Assembly (NCBI GenBank): GCA_020465985.1
Contig: JAANYP010005955.1
Span: forward strand, 124,001-188,000
Length of the DNA: 64,000 nt
DNA from: Centrapalus pauciflorus
Lineage: Eukaryota > Streptophyta > Magnoliopsida > Asterales > Asteraceae
Reading direction: 5' to 3'
Below the pieces are notes generated by a model that saw nothing but the letters and a program-made list of their open reading frames with translations, was not told the DNA's origin and searched no databases. A program made the position numbers and the translations under genes. Below are positions 58,228 through 64,000 of this stretch, one piece after another; within the stretch, counting starts at the first letter, position 1, and every line of letters begins with the position of its first letter.

Positions 58228-59422
58228 CTAAGTACTTGGACCATAGAGACTACTACCTGCATATAGACCCATATCTATACATACTCTTACTATCTTTTGG
58301 AACTTCTTGGCTTCAGATCTCCATCCTTCGTGGAAGAAGATAGGCTGATCATGTAGCTTCTTCAGGTCGTCCTTTGATAGGTTTATTAAGTGCAGTGGAT
58401 CATACACTTTCAAAATAACTTTGTCCTATGCATCCTCCATTACAGCTTCATCAGTATCATTATCGATATACTACCATTTCATGTTACTTAAAACATTTTG
58501 TGGCATCGATTTCATTGGAACTTTCTTCAAGCATCTCACAGGTTTGTATACCATTCTGGCCCATGGCCTACCTGTATGCGGATCAATTCTAGTTTCATCC
58601 TCCACCCTCTTTCCGGTCCTTGGCTTTAGTCTCTCAAATTTCCCTGACCGACCCTCTTTTCTGATAATCTTTGCAATCACTTCAGCATACGGGTCGTCAC
58701 CAATATTGATCAACTCCTTCCATGCTAACTCTTTCACTTCAACCTTGGGCAGTGTGTTGAATACTTTCAGTGTTCGCCTCAAGTATTGAAGTCCATCTCT
58801 CCTTTTCAATATAAATAGTTGCAGTTCTCTGTCTAAGAACCAGCTGATAATTCCTCCTGAGAGATTTTCTGAGCCCGGAACTCTCATTTTTTTTCTTCAT
58901 CTTCGGCTCTGTCTTCTTTTCTTCTTTTCTGAACCACAAATTCATCAATTCAGCCCTCGATGGCTCTTTCTCGGCTTCTTCAAGTTCAGAATCCGCTACG
59001 GAGGCTATTTTGATCTCATCAATATCAATCACATTGTGATTGTCTTGGACATATAACTCCGTGATAGGCTGTGAGTTGACAATCACTTCATTGACGTTGT
59101 CGTCTTCATCCTCTATCACTTCGTCATCGGATCTCCAATAAACTATTTCCTCCGGCGCGAATTCTCCTTCCTCTAACTCCTCTATCTCATCCTCAAAATC
59201 GAACTCCATCACTTCTTCCTCAATATCCCTCAGAGCGTCTATCATCTCGCTCTCAACAATCTTTGAGGGACTAGCTTCACCTCCTTCTCCTCCTTCAGCT
59301 CCAGTCTGACTTGGCTCCCCTTGAACTTCGGCGTGTTGAGCAGCAGAAAAATCTACTGGCTCACTGTCTTTTGATGCATCGGGATCATTGCCTTCGTCAT
59401 CCCTTCTCAACTCCTCGGTATC
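58228..59422 (-). pseudogene. Copia-3a post-pol ORF, broken
   Basis: Extra ORF between pol and the 3' LTR, as seen in SIRE/Maximus-type Copia elements. The upstream part (59422-58890) is very acidic (E-E-L-E-E-G-E-F-A-P-E-E, many Asp/Glu) and then Lys-rich. A one-base shift in an A8 run near 58888 leads to 58887-58471, with L-V-L/I-R-R-D-G-L-Q-Y-L-R-R-T and G-R-P-W-A-R-M-V. The same frame continues past TAG codons at 58471 and about 58430 to 58228 with I-F-F-H-E-G-W-R-S-E-A-K-K-F. No envelope features seen. Its 5' end is lost to the Copia-3b insertion. Confidence 0.7.
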
Positions 59423-60083
59423 TGTTGGTACACCCTGTGTGACGATAGCAGTCTAATCGATTTGCATTATGGTTTAAGTAATATTCTGAGTATTAACAAG
59501 TATTTTGATATATATGTTTAATATGTGTTTGTCTGTTATTGAATGTGTGTTTGAACTTGATGTAACGTATTACAAGAAGTTCAAACATAAAGGTCAAAGA
59601 TTAACTCAAGCATAAGTTAAAACATAAGTTTCATCACTTAAGTGTTTAAGTGTATTGGCTAGATTCGAATAGCTAAAAGGATACATTCGAATCTGTGATA
59701 GATTCGAATGAGTCCTTAGATTCGAATGGGATAGATTCGAGTCTGTCAACATGGACAGATTCGAATGGGCCTTAGGCCAGATTCGAGGTTGGCCCACAAC
59801 AAACTCGAATCAGGGTCTATAATTAGGGATAGACTCGAATGATTAGATGAACCTTTGGCAGAATTCGTGAGGAATTAAGCAAGAGGCGATCTCGAGTTTA
59901 TCAGCTAGGTGAGTCCCGTTTCGGAGAGAATTAGTACGTAGGATCGTTCGTGTGTCGTTCGTTCAGCGTCTAATAGTCTCCGTGTTTCCGTTGGTTGAGA
60001 GTTGTCCGTCTAACCGTCAACGAGGATTCCGCACTCGTTCACGGATCCGCGTCTAGATAGATCTTGCAGTGGTAGACCTTACA
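59423..60083 (+). repeat. 5' LTR of Copia-3b
   Basis: Starts TGTTGGTACACCCTGTGTGA and ends AGACCTTACA, two bases before the primer site. It contains repeated GATTCGAATG-type motifs (five TTCGAA between 59660 and 59770). Confidence 0.9.
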
Positions 60084-60085
60084 AG

Positions 60086-60098
60086 TGGTATCAGAGCC
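60086..60098 (+). other. Primer-binding site of Copia-3b
   Basis: TGGTATCAGAGCC, the canonical plant Copia site complementary to initiator tRNA-Met. Confidence 0.95.
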
Positions 60099-60793
60099 TA
60101 CGGAGTGTTCGTGGTGTTCTTCGTGTTCATCAGATACATTCTAGGTTTCTTGACGCTAGTTGGACGGTTTTGCTCTCAAAAACGTGTTTTTGAGCTTAGC
60201 AAATTCATATTCGGGAAACACTTTGTCGTTTTTCACGTTTTTGGTCGAAATCATTATTTTTCGTTTGAAAAATAGTGATTTAATCTGTAAAACGTCAAAA
60301 AATCAAAGTGTTAGCCGTTTTTCGAGTTTGCGGCGCTCGAATCTATAGGGGTAATTAGGGTTTCTCTCTAGTCTCGAGTCTAACCAAAATACGCTCCTTT
60401 CGAGTCAATTTCAGTGAGTTTCGAGTCTACATTGTTTCGAATCTGTTGCTTCATTCGAATAGGATCTCGAGTCTAGTTTAGTGTCGAGTTTATTTCGAAT
60501 CTAGTATTATTTCGATTCTGTGCTTCGAATCTGCTGTCATTCGACTCTGCTGTGCCTTCGATTCTAAGAGTCTTCGAATCTAAGGAGTCCTTCGAATCTG
60601 ACATAACTTCGAATCTAAGGGTTGTTCGAATCTGACATAATTTCGAATCTAATTGACTTTTAAGACTTAATCGAATTTAATTTCAAAAGATTTACTATTA
60701 ATTAGTTTCGAATCTATTTAGATTCGAATAAGTTAATCTAAGTCAGTTTAGATTTAAATTTATTAAGTTAAAACTCAATTTCTTTCAGAAAAG
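60099..60793 (+). other. Copia-3b leader rich in TTCGAATCT motifs
   Basis: Untranslated region with at least eleven TTCGAA hexamers, mostly as TTCGAATCT, plus variants TCGAGTCT and TTCGATTCT, between 60370 and 60740. No supported ORF. Confidence 0.85.
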
Positions 60794-63466
60794 ATGTCAA
60801 ACCTTCAGAAATTCCTTGAGATGGATCACGAAGTTGGGAAGGCAAATGCACCGCCAAAGCTGATGAAAGTTGAGGACTATTACTGGTGGAAGGACAGATT
60901 TACGGATTTTGTACGATTCAACGATATGCGCATGTGGGTGTGCATAGATGAAGGGTACATTCCACCAGTATCTGAGGTTGAAGGCCGTCAAAAGGTCTTG
61001 TCATACCAAATGATGAAAGAGGATGACAAGAAACTATTTGAAGCTGAAAACAAGGCTTTCTCCATTATCCGTATGGCGTTACCTCAAGATATCTTGCACA
61101 CATTTCGGACTCAAAGGACGTCGAAAGAACTTTGGGAGTCTCTCCAGAAAAGGTGTGAAGGTAATCCACGGGTGCGTAGAAAGCGTACAGAGCTGTTGAC
61201 CCAACAGTTTGCGATTTTCAAGGCTCTTAAGGATGAACAGTTAGATGATATTATCACAAGGTTCTATCATCTGATTACAGAGCTTGAAAGTCATGGCATT
61301 GAGTACTCGGACACTGACAAGAACAACAAGCTTCTTGATGCCCTACCAGCCAAATGGGCTATGTACGTGGCCATGATTAAGCTTAATGAGGACAAGTATT
61401 ATGCTCAATCACTTGATGATATTGTGGGAACGTTGAGGGCATATCACTTCGAGATGATTAAGGCTGAGACTGATTACGAGCAAGTCCAGAATCCGGCTAT
61501 GTATTTTGGAAAGACATCTAAATCATCAGTGACAGCTGAACCAAAAAGTGCTACAGCGTTTTTCACCGGAGAAACGTCATCGCCACCTGAGTCTGAAGAC
61601 TCACTGAATCGCGCGTTCTTAGGGTTAGGAAGATCGGAAGAACCGCAACCTCAAGTCCAACAGGCATCGACCAGTCAGAGCTATTCGAAGATGCCGATGA
61701 GCGCAAAGTCCGCAGAAGAACATTTGAATCTGCTTGCTTCCTTTGTGGCAGCTTATGGAAATTGTGTTCAAGGGAAGATCAATGATCCGGCTCTTTGGGA
61801 TGAAGATTACGATCAGGTCGACCCTGATGACTTAGAGGAAATGGATCTTAAATGGCAACTGGCCATGGTGACCCAGAGGGTTAAAAGATTCATTAAGAGA
61901 ACTGGAAGGAATTTGCAAATGAACAACAAAGGGATAGGATTTGATAAGTCTAAGGTCAAATGCTACAACTGTCAGGGATTGGGACATTTCGCCAGGGAGT
62001 GTCAAAGACCGAAGGTAGAATCATACCAAGGACAGAATCAGCATCAAGGACAGTACCAAAATCAGTCCCAACAGAGATACCTTCCGAGTTCCTCATCTGG
62101 TCAAGCCAATCTAGCGGGTCTAATATCCAATGTCACTTCTGACAGACAGCTAGATGGTACCTATGACTGGAGTTCACATCCTGAGTCAAATGCTAGAGCT
62201 TTCATGGCTGAAGTTACTGAGAATGGTTGTGATGAAGATGAGCAGACCACAAGGGAAAACAGTCCGATGTGGGTAGAGAAAGCGAATGATCAGACAGTGC
62301 TGGAGTTTGCTGCTCAGATGGCCAACGTGGAATCTGATAACTCTAAGGTTAGTCTTTCTTATTCTCTATTCCGTGAAGTATGTGCTTTATGTGTTACTTC
62401 TAACGATAGGTTAAATCTAGTCTTAGACTCACATAAGACCATAGCTGCTCAAAATGAAAATTTAAAAATTGAAAATGCTAGCCTAAATGATATAAAGCAA
62501 GATTTAAAAGAAAAGCTTAAGGCTGATGCTCAAGATGTAATAGTTCTAAAAGACAAACTAAGTGAACAGTGTGTTAGGATAGAGCTTATGTATGAGCACG
62601 TAGAGGCCTTGACCAAAAGTCTGAAAGATAAGGACATAGAGCTAGCCGAGACCAAGGTTAAGGTAGCAGAGGCAAATAGCAAGCTGGAAAAGTTTAGGAA
62701 TTCGAGCCTAAACCTAGGGAAAGTCTTAGATGCCCAAAGACAGTCTAAGAAGCCTGTAGGTCTAGGTTTTCACGAAATTCCTCCACCGTTCAATGCAAAC
62801 TATGTGCCTCAGCCTCAGGAGAAAACTGACAACTCAGTAGACTTAGAGGACCTACCTGAACCGACACCTGAGCCTACAGTTGAAAATACACCTAAGGTGG
62901 ATGACTCTACTGTCAAGGTCAAGAAAGTGAAATTTGTGTCTTCCTCCAGTGAAACACCTGCAGGAAAACAGAAAATTTCATGGGCTGACCAGGTCGAAGA
63001 GACAGACACTATAGATGTACCAAAGGATGTAGACACTAGTGAGACACCTAGATCTAAGGGACCAACCAAAAAGTCCATGGATAAGATGTCTTGCTTTAGA
63101 TGTCACGAGAAAGGGCATGTTGCTTCTCACTGTCCACTTAGGAAAGCAGATGTTACCCCTAAGACAGTGAACCCAACACCTGTTAAGCCCTCACCAACTG
63201 TGGCAAGCAGCAGTAGTTCTCAACCTACCGAGAAAACTGTGCAGGCCGCACCCAAACATGTTGTGAAACAAACACCGGTTAAGGTTGGACCAAAAGAAGT
63301 GGTTAGGACAAATTCACCGAATCGTGTCATTAATCAATCTAGGTCAGCACCTCAACAAGTCTATAGGAGCACCACACCTAGCAGGTCACACACTCCAGTT
63401 AGGTCACATACTCCTGTTAGACAATATGTTCCGGTAAGAGCTCAGGGATCACAGTCTGAAATGTAG
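60794..63466 (+). CDS. gag: Copia-3b Gag (890 residues)
   Basis: ATG at 60794 in AAAAGATGTC context. The UBN2-type Gag core covers residues about 20-240: Y-Y-W-W-K-D-R-F, L-W-E-S-L-Q-K-R and F-Y-H-L-I-T-E-L-E. The first zinc knuckle CYNCQGLGHFAREC is at residue 390. A long coiled coil covers about residues 590-700. The second knuckle CFRCHEKGHVASHC is at about 767, then a Ser/Thr/Pro/Arg-rich tail with repeated H-T-P-V-R. It stops at TAG 63464-63466; the same frame stays open to TAA 63668-63670. Two knuckles plus coiled coil make it longer than typical Copia Gags but normal for SIRE-like ones. No frameshift seen. Confidence 0.92.
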   Translation: MSNLQKFLEMDHEVGKANAPPKLMKVEDYYWWKDRFTDFVRFNDMRMWVCIDEGYIPPVSEVEGRQKVLSYQMMKEDDKKLFEAENKAFSIIRMALPQDILHTFRTQRTSKELWESLQKRCEGNPRVRRKRTELLTQQFAIFKALKDEQLDDIITRFYHLITELESHGIEYSDTDKNNKLLDALPAKWAMYVAMIKLNEDKYYAQSLDDIVGTLRAYHFEMIKAETDYEQVQNPAMYFGKTSKSSVTAEPKSATAFFTGETSSPPESEDSLNRAFLGLGRSEEPQPQVQQASTSQSYSKMPMSAKSAEEHLNLLASFVAAYGNCVQGKINDPALWDEDYDQVDPDDLEEMDLKWQLAMVTQRVKRFIKRTGRNLQMNNKGIGFDKSKVKCYNCQGLGHFARECQRPKVESYQGQNQHQGQYQNQSQQRYLPSSSSGQANLAGLISNVTSDRQLDGTYDWSSHPESNARAFMAEVTENGCDEDEQTTRENSPMWVEKANDQTVLEFAAQMANVESDNSKVSLSYSLFREVCALCVTSNDRLNLVLDSHKTIAAQNENLKIENASLNDIKQDLKEKLKADAQDVIVLKDKLSEQCVRIELMYEHVEALTKSLKDKDIELAETKVKVAEANSKLEKFRNSSLNLGKVLDAQRQSKKPVGLGFHEIPPPFNANYVPQPQEKTDNSVDLEDLPEPTPEPTVENTPKVDDSTVKVKKVKFVSSSSETPAGKQKISWADQVEETDTIDVPKDVDTSETPRSKGPTKKSMDKMSCFRCHEKGHVASHCPLRKADVTPKTVNPTPVKPSPTVASSSSSQPTEKTVQAAPKHVVKQTPVKVGPKEVVRTNSPNRVINQSRSAPQQVYRSTTPSRSHTPVRSHTPVRQYVPVRAQGSQSEM

Positions 63467-63691
63467 TATAATAAGAGTTATTCTAGAGCTCCACAACAAA
63501 TGCCTACTCAAAGGCAAAGAGTGAATCTAAATCACTCGGCACCACAACAGAATTCAGTTCAAAGGCCCAAGTCACCTGAAAGGCGAGATGGGTACTTGAA
63601 AGAATTCACGTATGTGGACGAGAATGGTATTACCAAGCCAGTCATGGCTTGGGTTCCCCGTGATAACTAACCTATTTTCTTTCATGTGCAG
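63434..63691 (+). other. Putative gag-pol intron, 258 bp, phase 0
   Basis: Donor CCG|GTAAGAG at 63434; acceptor TTTCTTTCATGTGCAG|GAG at 63691; branch-point-like CTAAC at 63667-63671, about 22 bases before the acceptor. Both ends fall between codons, so removal would delete the TAG and TAA stops and keep gag and pol in one frame. Inferred; no RNA evidence. Confidence 0.45.
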
Positions 63692-64000
63692 GAGATAACT
63701 ACCGGTCCAAACAACAAGTGGTTCGTCGACAGTGGTTGCTCCAGGCACATGACGGGGGAAAGAAGTCTTCTCACAGACTTCAAGGGGGGTAATAGGGGAT
63801 TTGTATCATTCGCGGGCAACAAAGGAGGAAATATCACTGGAACTGGAGAAGTCACTAATGGGACGATTACATTGGATCAAGTTTATCACGTTGATAAACT
63901 GGTTCATAATCTCATTAGTGTCTCTCAAATCTGTGATAAGAAGAACTCGGTGTTATTTACTGACACTGAGGCGTTAGTGCTAAAACCGGGATTCAAGATA
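63671..64000 (+). CDS. pol: Copia-3b pol start: aspartic protease, partial
   Basis: Open in the same frame as gag after TAA 63668-63670, to the window end. WFVDSGCSRHMTG (63719-63757) is the Copia protease active-site segment with intact D-S-G, followed by V-S-F-A-G-N-K-G-G and L-I-S-V-S-Q-I-C, leading to the Gag-pre-integrase region. No ATG precedes it, so expression needs readthrough or splicing from gag. Cleaves the polyprotein. Confidence 0.92.

Larger units (their letters stand above)
57562..59422 (-). mobile_element. Copia-3a: 3' end of a SIRE-like Copia element
   Basis: Contains the 3' LTR, polypurine tract and a post-pol ORF. The element is cut at 59422 by insertion of Copia-3b, whose LTR interrupts the ORF. 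The rest may lie beyond Copia-3b to the right of the window. Confidence 0.8.
59423..64000 (+). mobile_element. Copia-3b: SIRE-like Copia element, 5' part
   Basis: 5' LTR 59423-60083, primer site 60086-60098, leader, gag 60794-63466 and the start of pol, cut by the window end. It lies inside Copia-3a, a same-family element in the opposite orientation. Coding sequence is well preserved, so it may be young. Confidence 0.9.

Overview
The window is repeat-dense plant nuclear DNA. It consists almost entirely of nested LTR retrotransposons, with DNA-transposon remnants and MITEs, and I found no convincing ordinary host gene. The plant assignment rests on Copia elements with an initiator-Met-tRNA primer site and UBN2-type Gag, Athila and Tat Gypsy elements, En/Spm (CACTA) remnants, and MITEs sitting in (TA)n tracts. 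A dicot is likely; the sequence alone does not give family or species. There is one 766-bp run of N (3412-4177).

Layout. (1) 1-4493: gag half of a minus-strand Copia element (Copia-1), ending exactly at its primer-binding site with no LTR visible. (2) 4501-about 6050: a tandem array of a 182-bp unit, followed to 7775 by exons of a minus-strand En/Spm-type protein gene. (3) 7776-26013: a plus-strand Athila element (Athila-1) that has lost its 5' half. A complete but decayed minus-strand Tat element (10273-19482) is nested in it and carries an antisense ORF. (4) 26014-47180: a minus-strand Copia element (Copia-2). Athila-1 lies against its RNase H end, and its 5' LTR is split by a complete 14-kb minus-strand Athila (Athila-2, 32709-46768) with a perfect GTCAC target duplication. 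(5) 47181-48511: an inverted second copy of the Copia-2 LTR. (6) 48512-51231: a hairpin-forming repeat and a 2.3-kb Gypsy LTR, probably chromovirus/Tekay. (7) 51232-57135: a cluster of MITE-like inserts separated by long (TA)n arrays, with a MULE-type MITE, a SINE head and CACTA-like debris. (8) 57562-59422: the 3' end of a minus-strand Copia element (Copia-3a), interrupted by a relative in the opposite orientation (Copia-3b, 59423 to the window end). Copia-3b has an LTR, primer site, long gag ORF and the start of pol.

How the pieces work. The retroelements use the usual Gag plus protease/RT/RNase H/integrase machinery, mostly broken by stops and frameshifts. The most distinctive content is in the Athila family. 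Each copy carries two related ORFs in the env position (ORF A and ORF B). All four ORFs start directly behind a 3' splice site (AG|ATGTC), with a donor-like site in the upstream spacer. A GC-rich palindrome, GCGCAGGCCTGCGC or a one-mismatch version, recurs in the LTRs and in the spacer before each ORF. This looks like a duplicated expression cassette. In Copia-3b the gag stop region lies inside a 258-bp, phase-0 intron-like segment whose branch-point motif overlaps a stop codon. Splicing it would join gag to pol, and Copia-2 has the same stop/acceptor arrangement. These readings are inferences; RNA data would test them.
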